From assembly GCA_964632305.1 (NCBI GenBank), contig CAZWBR010000004.1, positions 67,219 to 131,218 of the forward strand: a stretch of 64,000 nucleotides of DNA. The letters are read 5' to 3'. The stretch is from CAZWBR01 sp964632305 (lineage in GTDB: Bacteria; Bacteroidota; Bacteroidia; Bacteroidales; Prolixibacteraceae). Made by a program: the position numbers and the translations under genes. Position 1 is the stretch's first letter, and each line of letters starts with the position of its first letter. Shown here one piece after another: positions 36,274-45,083 of the stretch. A model generated the notes under the pieces. That model was not told where the DNA came from. It did not search any database and was given only the letters and a program-made list of their open reading frames with translations.

Positions 36274-37599
36274 TCAGTTGGATTTTGGCCAGTATTTATC
36301 GATCAGCGCCTGACGGATGCCTGCTTCTTCTTTTTTAAAGTTCTTGGCCAGCAGGCTCCAGGCGGTATCAAGCATCTCTTCGGTGCTAATATTAACGTCG
36401 ATAGCCAGCAGGTGGCGGGAATATTCCTTCGCGAATTTCAGCGCTCTCTCATCGTATTCCGAAAGGTCAAACCCGTTTTCCATCTTGGTCTTCGCGCTGG
36501 CCGCATCGGCGAAGAGCCGGATCGAGGCGTTCATCACCTGGGGATGGTCTTCACGGGTCTTCTTTCCGATCACCAACTGTTTCAGACGTGACAGGGAACG
36601 GAACGGGTCGACAATTACTTTACCAACGTCGGTGTCACGGCGAAGGAATAACTGTCCCTCGGTGATATAACCGGTATTATCCGGTATTGAGTGGGTGATA
36701 TCGCCTCCCGAAAGGGTGGTTACGGCAATAATGGTGATCGATCCGCCCGAAGGGAACTGTACTGCCTTCTCATAGATTTTGGCCAGATCGGAATAGAGTG
36801 AGCCCGGCATCGAGTCTTTCGAAGGGATCTGATCCATACGGTTTGAAACGATGGAAAGCGCATCGGCATAGAGGGTCATATCGGTCAGGAGCACCAGCAC
36901 ACTCTCATTTTTATCGACGGCAAAATATTCAGCTGCGGTAAGAGCCATATCAGGAACCAAGAGTCGTTCGACAGGCGGATTCTCCGTGGTATTGACGAAG
37001 GAGACAATACGGTTCAATGCACCGGCATTATCAAAAACATTGCGGTAGAACAGATAGTCGTCATTCGTGAGGCCCATTCCTCCCAGGATGATCTTATCGG
37101 CTTTTGCCCGAAGGGCAACCATGGCCATGACCTGGTTGAAAGGTTGATCGGGGTCGGCGAAAAACGGGATCTTCTGCCCTGATACCAAGGTATTGTTCAG
37201 GTCGATACCTGCAATACCGGTAGCAATCAACTCGGAAGGCTGTTTGCGTCGGACCGGATTCACTGAAGGGCCTCCGATTTCGCGCTCTTCACCTTCCACG
37301 GCAGGTCCTCCGTCAATCGGATCGCCATAGGCATTGAAAAAGCGGCCGGCTAACTGATCGCTCACTTTGAGCGTAGGCGCTTTCCCTAAGAAGGTAACTT
37401 CGGCATTGGTTGGAATCCCATCGGTTCCGCCAAAGATCTGCAGGGTTACTTCATCGCCCATGATCTTAACCACCTGGGCCAGACGGCCATTGACTTCGGC
37501 CAGTTCTTCATTGCCAATGCCGGTTGCTTTCAGCGAACAAGTCGCTTTGGTAATCTGGGTGATCTTGGTATATATTTTTTGAAAAGCCTTTGTTGCCAT
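36274..37599 (-). CDS. ntpB: V/A-type ATPase subunit B (non-catalytic)
   Basis: A 441-residue B subunit with the TDMTLYADALSIVSNR segment and the C-terminal helical domain, and without a functional P-loop, as expected for B. It alternates with A in the V1 hexamer. Its start overlaps the stop of subunit A by one base. Confidence 0.95.
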   Translation of the reverse strand: MATKAFQKIYTKITQITKATCSLKATGIGNEELAEVNGRLAQVVKIMGDEVTLQIFGGTDGIPTNAEVTFLGKAPTLKVSDQLAGRFFNAYGDPIDGGPAVEGEEREIGGPSVNPVRRKQPSELIATGIAGIDLNNTLVSGQKIPFFADPDQPFNQVMAMVALRAKADKIILGGMGLTNDDYLFYRNVFDNAGALNRIVSFVNTTENPPVERLLVPDMALTAAEYFAVDKNESVLVLLTDMTLYADALSIVSNRMDQIPSKDSMPGSLYSDLAKIYEKAVQFPSGGSITIIAVTTLSGGDITHSIPDNTGYITEGQLFLRRDTDVGKVIVDPFRSLSRLKQLVIGKKTREDHPQVMNASIRLFADAASAKTKMENGFDLSEYDERALKFAKEYSRHLLAIDVNISTEEMLDTAWSLLAKNFKKEEAGIRQALIDKYWPKSN

Positions 37600-39356
37600 T
37601 ATGCCACTTTCCTTTCTTTGATAATGTTCGTTAATTCCTTTTCATATTCGATAAACTTATCCGATTCGAATTCGGAATAGTTCATCTGTCGCAACTGATT
37701 GATAATTCTTTTAAAGTAGCCTGCCACCTCGGTGAATGAATCGAAATCGAAATTAGTGTTGCAGATCTCCATCACCTTCTCAAGCATAAACTGTTGCCTT
37801 TCGAGAGGGGTAAGCATATCAATTTTATCAAAGGCGTCCTGCTGAAGGATAACAAAATCGATGATCTCCGATTTCCACAATTTAATGTGATAATCAATCG
37901 GGACGCCATCGTCGCCAAGGATGTCGATCTGTTCGCTTACTTCCATTCCGCGGAGGAGGATGGTTTTGGCTTCATTGACCATCGGGATCCATTTATCGCC
38001 GATCCGTTTTTCAATATACTCTTCAAATTCAGGGTATTCGAGATATTTGGAATATGAGTCGATCGGGTTGATTGCGGGGTAACGTTTACTGTCGGCACGG
38101 CTCTGCTGAAGGGCATAAAAGCAGCGGGCCGCTTTCTTGGTCGATTCGGTCACCGGTTCTTTGAGGTTACCCCCGGCCGGAGAAACCGTTCCGATAAAGG
38201 TTACGGAGCCGGTTGCGCCATTGTTCAGGAAGACGAATCCTGCACGCGAATAGAAGTTGGCGATAATGGCAGAGAGGTCCATCGGGAAAGCATCCTGTCC
38301 GGGAAGCTCTTCGAGCCGGTTCGACATCTCGCGCAAGGCCTGTGCCCAACGTGAAGTGGAGTCGGCCATCATCAGGACCTTTAACCCCATTGAGCGGTAA
38401 TATTCAGAGATCGTCATGGCCGTGTAAACAGAGGCTTCGCGGGCAGCTACGGGCATGTTGGAGGTGTTGGCTATAATCACGGTACGTTCCATCAATTTTC
38501 GGCCTGTATGTGGGTCTTCCAGTTCAGGGAACTCGGTAAAGATTTCCACCACCTCGTTGGCGCGTTCGCCGCAGGCAGCGATCACCACGATGTCGGCTTC
38601 AGCCTGTTTGGAAATGGCGTGTTGCAAAACCGTTTTACCGGTACCAAACGGACCGGGCACAAAGCCGGTTCCTCCTTCGACAATCGGGTTGATGGTATCG
38701 ATGGTCCGTACACCGGTTTCCAGCAATTTGAACGGACGCGGTTTTTCGCGGTAAGCCTTGATGGCTTTCTTAACCGGCCATTTCTGGACCATTGTCACTT
38801 CATGTTCAACACCCTCTTTATCTGTCAGGACCGCAATCACATCACTGATCCGATAGGTTCCTTCGGTCGCGATTGATTTGATGGTATATTTCCCTTCAAA
38901 GACAAAAGGAACCATGATTTTATGCGGTTGTCCGTTCTCACTCACTTCAGCCAGCCAGGAGGCCGCAATGACCTCCTCTCCCACTTTAGCTAAAGGTTTC
39001 AGTTCCCAAAGTTTATCATCCTGTAACGGGAAGGTATAGTCGCCTCGTTTCAGGAATACCCCTTCCATCTTATCCAGATCGTTTTGCAATCCGTCGTAGT
39101 TCCTGGAAAGGATGCCCGGGCCGAGCATCACTTCGAGCATGTGGCCGCTGAATTCGACCGGGTCATCGATTTTCAGACCGCGGGTACTCTCAAAAACCTG
39201 CACATAGGCATTGGGAGCGATAACCTTAATAACCTCTGCCATAAGAGGGGTTCCCTTCGTGGTCAGGTAACAGATCTCATTTTGTGAAACCGGACCATCC
39301 GCTTCAACGATGACCAGATTGGCTATTATTCCTTTTACTTTCCCTTTCGTTGACAT
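37599..39356 (-). CDS. ntpA: V/A-type ATPase catalytic subunit A
   Basis: A 585-residue subunit with P-loop GPFGTGKT at 235-242, the GERANEVVE motif with its catalytic glutamate, and the non-homologous insert between about 115 and 190 that distinguishes V/A-type A from F-type beta. It hydrolyses or makes ATP at the A/B interface. Confidence 0.97.
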   Translation of the reverse strand: MSTKGKVKGIIANLVIVEADGPVSQNEICYLTTKGTPLMAEVIKVIAPNAYVQVFESTRGLKIDDPVEFSGHMLEVMLGPGILSRNYDGLQNDLDKMEGVFLKRGDYTFPLQDDKLWELKPLAKVGEEVIAASWLAEVSENGQPHKIMVPFVFEGKYTIKSIATEGTYRISDVIAVLTDKEGVEHEVTMVQKWPVKKAIKAYREKPRPFKLLETGVRTIDTINPIVEGGTGFVPGPFGTGKTVLQHAISKQAEADIVVIAACGERANEVVEIFTEFPELEDPHTGRKLMERTVIIANTSNMPVAAREASVYTAMTISEYYRSMGLKVLMMADSTSRWAQALREMSNRLEELPGQDAFPMDLSAIIANFYSRAGFVFLNNGATGSVTFIGTVSPAGGNLKEPVTESTKKAARCFYALQQSRADSKRYPAINPIDSYSKYLEYPEFEEYIEKRIGDKWIPMVNEAKTILLRGMEVSEQIDILGDDGVPIDYHIKLWKSEIIDFVILQQDAFDKIDMLTPLERQQFMLEKVMEICNTNFDFDSFTEVAGYFKRIINQLRQMNYSEFESDKFIEYEKELTNIIKERKVA

Positions 39357-39365
39357 ATCGTTTGA

Positions 39366-40217
39366 TTACTTTTTTAGTTTATATTCTTCTGGAAAATCGA
39401 ATGAACTTTTCAATTGGTGGACGAAATTCCGGAAAACATGATTGCCGGTTTCGTGGCTTAAACCAATCCATCGTTCAATTATATCGGTTTGGATCAGGTA
39501 AGTAAAAATGTTTTCGATGCTGAAATATTTAAAGAACGAGTTTTCCTCTAACCAGGTCCATTTCAGTAAATCTGTTTTCTTTTCGCGTTCGATCAGATTC
39601 GATTCGTCGGCGATCCGAAATACATCATCCAGATGAGGGAATCTGTGACTGATGCCGAAGTCTTTTGCTGTACTTGTTCTGAGAGTATTGGCCACTTCAT
39701 TTGATCCGACAATTGAGCCGGGGGTATCCAATCCAAAGTTCCGGCAGTTGATGGCGGTCAGGATATTGGTCACATCGAGATTGAACTCGAACCATCGGCT
39801 GATAAACTCATTTCCGCAGTTCAGGGCCGAATCGTAATACAGAGTCGTTAACTGATCTTCCCAGGTCAAATTAGGATTGACTGGTTGTTCCTCCAGATAA
39901 GCCGGAATAAACGTCTTAAACCAGTCAGGCTGAGCAGGGGCTTTCGGGATGTCGAGCCCTTTATAATAACCGATGATTTCGGCATAGTCGGCCGCGTTAA
40001 GATTGCCCAGACTGTTTAGTTCGCTTTCAGGATCCTTCAGATAACTCAGCAGATTCGTATTGTCGAATTTCTGAAAGAAGAGCCCGATAAAACGATAATC
40101 CTTTGGTTTGAGGTTTTCAGCCAACAAATTCTTTAACTCGGAAAGAGAATAATTGAGTTTATTATCATCCAAATTAATATCGGGAAGACCGGCAACCAGA
40201 CAATAATATTTATTCAT
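39366..40217 (-). CDS. DUF2764 protein of V-type ATPase operon
   Basis: A 283-residue protein with the MNKYYCLVAGLPDI opening of DUF2764, always found between subunits E and A in Bacteroidetes and Chlamydiae V-ATPase operons. No membrane segment. The helical content and the absence of any recognisable subunit C gene make it the best candidate for a C/d-like adaptor; this is inference. Confidence 0.85.
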   Translation of the reverse strand: MNKYYCLVAGLPDINLDDNKLNYSLSELKNLLAENLKPKDYRFIGLFFQKFDNTNLLSYLKDPESELNSLGNLNAADYAEIIGYYKGLDIPKAPAQPDWFKTFIPAYLEEQPVNPNLTWEDQLTTLYYDSALNCGNEFISRWFEFNLDVTNILTAINCRNFGLDTPGSIVGSNEVANTLRTSTAKDFGISHRFPHLDDVFRIADESNLIEREKKTDLLKWTWLEENSFFKYFSIENIFTYLIQTDIIERWIGLSHETGNHVFRNFVHQLKSSFDFPEEYKLKK

Positions 40218-40286
40218 TCTTATGGTCAGATGAGTAAAACAAATGATTCTGGCCTTTAAGGCAAAATTGGTATTGGAAAACTCCTG

Positions 40287-40904
40287 TTATTTATTTCCGA
40301 AGAGAAATTCAACAACTTTTGGTCGCAGAAATTCCTGGTAGAAATTAATAAAGTCCTGATCGGTAAAGCTGATCTTGTAGCTTCCGTCGGCCGGCGCCAA
40401 CTGAAATCCGCTCTTTAACCCTTTTACCGATTCGATCCTAAATCCTTTATCCAGGACTCCTTTTGCCGTTTGGGTAAAGTATTCGATGAGTGCTTTCTCA
40501 TCTTTTTCGGGAACCAGGATTCGCAAATCGATGGCTGCTTCGTGATGGACCGCCCAGTTTTTAACAGCAGTTTCGATGGTTTTCTGAATAAAAAGCTGAT
40601 CCGACATGGCCGCTTTTATCCCAGGTTCAGTGATGCTACCGTTAACGAGATTGATGACCTCCTGCTTTAACGATTCCAAAGCCTGGCTTGAAGCTAATCT
40701 TAATTCAGAGGTCGTGTTTTCCTGTAATTCGGCAGCTTTTTTATTGGCTTCCGCAACAATCTGTTGCGACTGCTTATTTGCAGCGGCAATGATTTGTTCC
40801 GCTTCGGCCTGAGCTTTGGCCACAATTTCTTTGGCTTCCTCCTGCCCTTTCGAAATTCCTTCCTGATAAATACGGTCTGTCAGTTCCTGAAGTCTGTTAT
40901 CCAT
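40287..40904 (-). CDS. ntpE: V/A-type ATPase subunit E
   Basis: A 205-residue peripheral-stalk subunit with a long N-terminal charged coiled coil (about 5-80, rich in A, E, K and Q) and a globular C-terminal domain. It is the first gene of the operon E, DUF2764, A, B, D, I, K. No separate partner-stalk G/H gene was seen. Confidence 0.88.
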   Translation of the reverse strand: MDNRLQELTDRIYQEGISKGQEEAKEIVAKAQAEAEQIIAAANKQSQQIVAEANKKAAELQENTTSELRLASSQALESLKQEVINLVNGSITEPGIKAAMSDQLFIQKTIETAVKNWAVHHEAAIDLRILVPEKDEKALIEYFTQTAKGVLDKGFRIESVKGLKSGFQLAPADGSYKISFTDQDFINFYQEFLRPKVVEFLFGNK

Positions 40905-41306
40905 AATGTTATACTGATCGTTAATTAGTTTAAAAAATAATACATCCCAAAATCAATCAGAGCCAATTAATCCGGAATCTCTGTAACTGATTTTCCCTGG
41001 TCATGAAATCTTTTGGGATTAAAAATTATTTCAAAAAACAAATGGCGTTTTTTTGTTTTGGCCGTACAGATTGTACAAAAAATAGTTCGATTGGTCGGCA
41101 ATGTACTTATTTTTTTCAAAATTTCTTCATAGAATAATTATAAGTTAACCAAAAATCATGTAAAATCGTAAGGGGCATTAAGTAAATAATTTATCAAAAG
41201 TGAAATAATCATACCATGAAGGTATGGTGGGAATAAAGGCTGAGAATATGGATTTATACGCCTCAATTTTTCGTAAATTGCAACCGATAAAAACGATCAA
41301 AAAAAT
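40905..41306. other. Divergent spacer upstream of V-ATPase operon
   Basis: About 400 AT-rich bases between ntpE and the HAD gene. It must contain the V-ATPase promoter, but I see no exact TAnnTTTG box on the minus strand. A small hairpin (ATACC/GGTAT near 41211-41225) is the only structure noticed. Confidence 0.45.
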
Positions 41307-42146
41307 ATGTCTGAAGTAAAAATGGTGGTTACCGATCTGGATGGAACTTTATTACAAACCGATCACAGTATCAGCGATCAGGACAACCATACTCTTGAAA
41401 AATTAGGAGAACTTGGCGTTTGCAGGGTTGCTGCCACGGGACGTAACCTCTATAAGGTGAGACAGGTTTTGACGTCCGAGACGCCATTCGATTATGTGAT
41501 CTTTAGTTCAGGTGCAGGTATTATGGACTGGAAACAACAGAAACTGATCAAAGCAATGGCTATTCCGGAAGAACAGACCAATGAAATAATCCGTTACCTG
41601 ATCGGTCAGGGACATAACTTTAAGGTCTCCCGCGAGTTGCCTGACAATCATAATTTTGCCTGGTGGCAAAGCTTTGAGTGCCCCGAGCTGAAGCGTTATG
41701 TCGATATTCACAGTAAAATGGGGATTGCAGAACCCATTGATCAGGGCAAACCGTTTATTGCTTCGCAAATACTCTTGTTTTTTCAAAAGGAGAGCATGAA
41801 TTTTGATGCCGCTAAGCAGAGTATTCAGAATCGCTTTCCCGACCTTAGCATTATTAAAACGACTTCGCCCCTTAATGCGGATTATGTCTGGATGGAAATC
41901 TTCCCCAACGGTGTTTCAAAAGCTCACGGTATAGAAGAGATATGTAATCTGACCGGTATTTCAAGAGAATGCACATTCAGCATCGGAAACGATTTCAACG
42001 ATTTGGAAATGCTGGAATACACCCAACATTCCTATGTTGTGGATAACGCACCTGAAGAATTGAAAATGAAATATCTGAATAGTCTTGCCCACCACGAAAA
42101 TGGCTTCAGTCACGCGGTAAACAAGCATTTCAGGAGAAAGGATTAG
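41307..42146 (+). CDS. Cof-type HAD-IIB sugar-phosphatase-like hydrolase
   Basis: A 279-residue HAD-superfamily phosphatase. Motif I is DLDGT with nucleophile D10 and D12, motif II is in AATGRN, and motif IV is the late GNDFNDLEML. A C2 cap domain occupies the middle, as in the Cof/YidA subfamily. Usual substrates are sugar phosphates or FMN-like compounds, but none can be singled out. Convergent with the kinase gene, 4 bases apart. Confidence 0.88.
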   Translation: MSEVKMVVTDLDGTLLQTDHSISDQDNHTLEKLGELGVCRVAATGRNLYKVRQVLTSETPFDYVIFSSGAGIMDWKQQKLIKAMAIPEEQTNEIIRYLIGQGHNFKVSRELPDNHNFAWWQSFECPELKRYVDIHSKMGIAEPIDQGKPFIASQILLFFQKESMNFDAAKQSIQNRFPDLSIIKTTSPLNADYVWMEIFPNGVSKAHGIEEICNLTGISRECTFSIGNDFNDLEMLEYTQHSYVVDNAPEELKMKYLNSLAHHENGFSHAVNKHFRRKD

Positions 42147-42150
42147 TGAT

Positions 42151-43320
42151 TTAAACCGGTTTGGGTAAAGAGACTTCAACGAAGGCGCCCCGGGTTTCCC
42201 GATTCCCGACAATAATCTTTCCGTTATGGGCATCGATAATCACTTTGGCCAAATAAAGCCCCATCCCGGTGTTCTGATCCACGTGGGACTCCAGATTACT
42301 TAAGGGTTGAAAGAGATATTCGAGGGCCGATTTTGAGAAACCGGGACCGTTATCGGAAATTCGTATGAGAATGTTCTGCCCTTCTTCCGCGATTTGAACC
42401 TGAACCATATCGTTGAGCGGGGAAAACTTAAAAGCATTATCGATTAAAGCATCAAAACATTTCTGCAGGAATTTCCGGTCGGCAAAAACCATGGCCTCTG
42501 AGGACTCCGTGTCGTACCTGAGGCCAACCAGTTTTGAGGGGTATTTAGCTCCGATTACTCTTTCCGATTCTGCCAGAACCTCCAGAATATTTATTTCACG
42601 GTTGAAAAGAATATTTTTTCCGTTTAGCCTTAATCGCGAAGCTTCAAGAATTGTATTCGAAAACTTTTCGAGCCGTTTAACCGAGATATCCAGTAATTGA
42701 AAATACCTGTTGATCTCTTCCGAAAATTGATATCTCCCGATCAAGGCCATGCTGCCGATTATTCCGTTTAATGGGGTTCGAATTTCGTGACTGATCAGAT
42801 TGAGCAGTTGCGACTTGGCGACTGACAACGATTCAAGTTCTTTTTTGGCCTGCGATAGTTTTTCAAACGACTCTTCCAATTCGGCAGTGCGTTGAGCCAC
42901 TTTTTCTTCCAGAATACGGTTTATATTTTTTCCCAGTTCACGGCTGTACCTGAGTTCAATATGATTCATCACACGCAGTATCAGTTCTTTGCTGCTGAAT
43001 GGTTTTAGGATATAATCGACGGCTCCGCTTTCGAAGCCGTTTTCTATGCTTGCGGGATCATTGGCCGAGGTCAGAATAATAACCGGAATTTCTTTGGTGT
43101 TCTTCGATGTTCTGATCGTACGACAGGTCTCAAACCCATTGCTTCCCGGAAGTAAGACTTCCAGCAGGATCAAATCGAATTCATCGCGTTCAAGAAGAGT
43201 GTAACACTGTTCGATTGTTGAAGCAACTTCAATCGAAAAATCATCTTTTGATAAAATCTTCTTTAATAGCTCAATATTGTTTTGATCATTGTCGATCAAT
43301 AGAATTCTGAATCTCTTCAT
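42151..43320 (-). CDS. Receiver-histidine kinase hybrid with D54E receiver
   Basis: A 389-residue cytoplasmic signalling protein. It has an N-terminal receiver domain (about 4-120), a coiled-coil linker (130-170), and a HisKA/HATPase_c kinase with H178 in SHEIRTP, N295 in DNAFKF, G1 box DNGPG (323-327) and G2 box GMGLY (352-356). In the receiver, T84 and K106 are conserved but the phosphoacceptor position is glutamate E54 (LILLEVLLP, codon GAA) instead of Asp. The receiver may be locked in an active-like state. No membrane sensor and no separate response regulator lie next to it. Confidence 0.9.
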   Translation of the reverse strand: MKRFRILLIDNDQNNIELLKKILSKDDFSIEVASTIEQCYTLLERDEFDLILLEVLLPGSNGFETCRTIRTSKNTKEIPVIILTSANDPASIENGFESGAVDYILKPFSSKELILRVMNHIELRYSRELGKNINRILEEKVAQRTAELEESFEKLSQAKKELESLSVAKSQLLNLISHEIRTPLNGIIGSMALIGRYQFSEEINRYFQLLDISVKRLEKFSNTILEASRLRLNGKNILFNREINILEVLAESERVIGAKYPSKLVGLRYDTESSEAMVFADRKFLQKCFDALIDNAFKFSPLNDMVQVQIAEEGQNILIRISDNGPGFSKSALEYLFQPLSNLESHVDQNTGMGLYLAKVIIDAHNGKIIVGNRETRGAFVEVSLPKPV

Positions 43321-43414
43321 GGAATAATCTTCAAATAGTATAAAGAAAGGCCATTGTTGTATTGTTCATTAAATTGATGCCATCCTATGGTAACCGACCT
43401 AAATTTAACAAAAA

Positions 43415-43442
43415 AAAGCGGCCTGAACAATCAGGCCGCTTT
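43415..43442 (-). terminator. Terminator of the decarboxylase operon
   Basis: The perfect 12-bp arms AAAGCGGCCTGA/TCAGGCCGCTTT with a 4-base loop are followed on the minus strand by a long T run, 22 bases beyond the beta-subunit stop. Confidence 0.9.
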
Positions 43443-43464
43443 AAATATTTAAAAACTTTTGTTT

Positions 43465-44625
43465 TTAATAGAGGAAGCTGAGCAAGATCCCTGCCGCAAC
43501 AGCACTACCGATTACACCGGCAACATTCGGTCCCATAGCGTGCATCAGCAGGTGGTTCGTTTTGTCGTATTGCAAACCAACAACCTGTGAAACACGGGCA
43601 CTATCGGGCACTGCCGAAACCCCGGCATTTCCGATCAACGGGTTAATTTTGTTACCCTCTTTCAGGAACAGGTTAATGATTTTAACAAAAGTTACACCAC
43701 CAACGGTAGCAATCACAAAGGACATTGCACCTAAGGCAAAAATACCGACAGACTTCACAGTTAAGAAAGTAGTCGCCTGAGTGGAAGCACCTACAGTTAA
43801 TCCAATCAAAATAGTGACTACATCGATCATCGGGCCTTTAGCGGTATCAGCCAATCGCTTGGTTACGCCACTCTCTTTCAGAAGGTTTCCGAAGAAGAGC
43901 ATTCCCAAAAGGGGCAAGCCTGACGGAACCAGAAAGCATGTAAGCAACATCCCGGCAATCGGGAAGATGATCTTTTCCTGTCGTGAAACGGTTCTCGGAG
44001 GTTTCATCCGGATCACCCGTTCTTTTTTGGTAGTCAACAATTTCATAAACGGGGGTTGGATTACCGGTACCAGCGCCATGTAAGAATAGGCTGAGATCGC
44101 GATAGCGCCCATTAAATCGGGAGCCAGTTTAGAAGAGAGGAAGATCGCGGTAGGACCATCGGCACCACCGATGATACCGATCGCGCCAGCTTCTGCCGGA
44201 GAGAATCCAAGGGCCAAAGCAATAGCATAAGCGCCGAAGATACCCAACTGGGCAGCGGCCCCGATCAAAATCAGTTTCGGATTGGAGATCAAGGCCGAGA
44301 AGTCGGTCATTGCTCCGATACCCAGGAAGATCAACGGGGGATAAACCCCTTGCAAAACCCCGAAATAGAGGTAGTTTAATACACTACCGCTTTCGTAAAT
44401 CCCGATTTTTAAACCGGGAAAGAAAGCGATGTTACCTACCAGGATCCCGAAACCAATCGGGACCAGCAGCATTGGCTCATATTCTTTGGCAATGGCCAAA
44501 TAAATAAAAGTCAATCCGATCAGTATCATAATAATATGACCTATGGTCATATTGGCAAAAGCCGTATAGGATAGAAACTGACCTAAGTGATCGATAATGA
44601 ATCCAAAAAAACTTGTATGTTCCAT
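43465..44625 (-). CDS. mmdB: Na+-translocating decarboxylase beta subunit
   Basis: A 386-residue polytopic membrane subunit of the oxaloacetate/methylmalonyl-CoA decarboxylase family. The conserved GGADGPTAIF and GNAGVSAVPDSARV segments line the Na+ path. It decarboxylates carboxybiotin and pumps Na+ out. Last gene of the mce-mmdA-oadG-mmdC-mmdB cluster, 3 bases after mmdC. The methylmalonyl-CoA assignment is from the carboxyltransferase and epimerase genes in the same cluster. Confidence 0.93.
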   Translation of the reverse strand: MEHTSFFGFIIDHLGQFLSYTAFANMTIGHIIMILIGLTFIYLAIAKEYEPMLLVPIGFGILVGNIAFFPGLKIGIYESGSVLNYLYFGVLQGVYPPLIFLGIGAMTDFSALISNPKLILIGAAAQLGIFGAYAIALALGFSPAEAGAIGIIGGADGPTAIFLSSKLAPDLMGAIAISAYSYMALVPVIQPPFMKLLTTKKERVIRMKPPRTVSRQEKIIFPIAGMLLTCFLVPSGLPLLGMLFFGNLLKESGVTKRLADTAKGPMIDVVTILIGLTVGASTQATTFLTVKSVGIFALGAMSFVIATVGGVTFVKIINLFLKEGNKINPLIGNAGVSAVPDSARVSQVVGLQYDKTNHLLMHAMGPNVAGVIGSAVAAGILLSFLY

Positions 44626-44628
44626 CTC

Positions 44629-45072
44629 TTATTCTCCAATGACGATTAATACATCACCTTCCATTACCGAATCACCTTTATGTTTGGCAATTGAAATGAT
44701 TTTACCGGCTTTGTCGGCTTCAATATTATTCTCCATCTTCATGGCTTCGAGGACCAACAGTTTCTGACCAATTTTAACAGCATCGCCTTCGCGGCACAAT
44801 ACTTCGAGGATCACACCCGGAAGTGGTGATTTGATGGTTCCGGCTCCTTTAGGAGCCGATGGGCTGCTGGTTTTGGCGACCTGAGGAACAACATCGGTAG
44901 AAGGAACGGCAACGCTACGGACCAGTTTAGGGGTCTTTACAGGTTGCATGCTTTTATCCACTTCAACAGTATAGCTGGTACCATTGACTTCGACTTCTGC
45001 AATATTGTCTTCTACACTCAATACCTCAGCGTCGTAAAGATTTCCGTTTATTTTAAATTTGAATTTTTTCAT
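44629..45072 (-). CDS. mmdC: Biotin carboxyl carrier protein of decarboxylase
   Basis: A 147-residue protein with a C-terminal biotinyl domain containing the EAMKMEN motif (K112 is the biotinylated lysine) and a proline/alanine-rich linker around 45-80. It carries the carboxyl group from the carboxyltransferase MmdA to the membrane subunit MmdB. Confidence 0.93.
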   Translation of the reverse strand: MKKFKFKINGNLYDAEVLSVEDNIAEVEVNGTSYTVEVDKSMQPVKTPKLVRSVAVPSTDVVPQVAKTSSPSAPKGAGTIKSPLPGVILEVLCREGDAVKIGQKLLVLEAMKMENNIEADKAGKIISIAKHKGDSVMEGDVLIVIGE

Positions 45073-45083
45073 GGCTAACCGAA

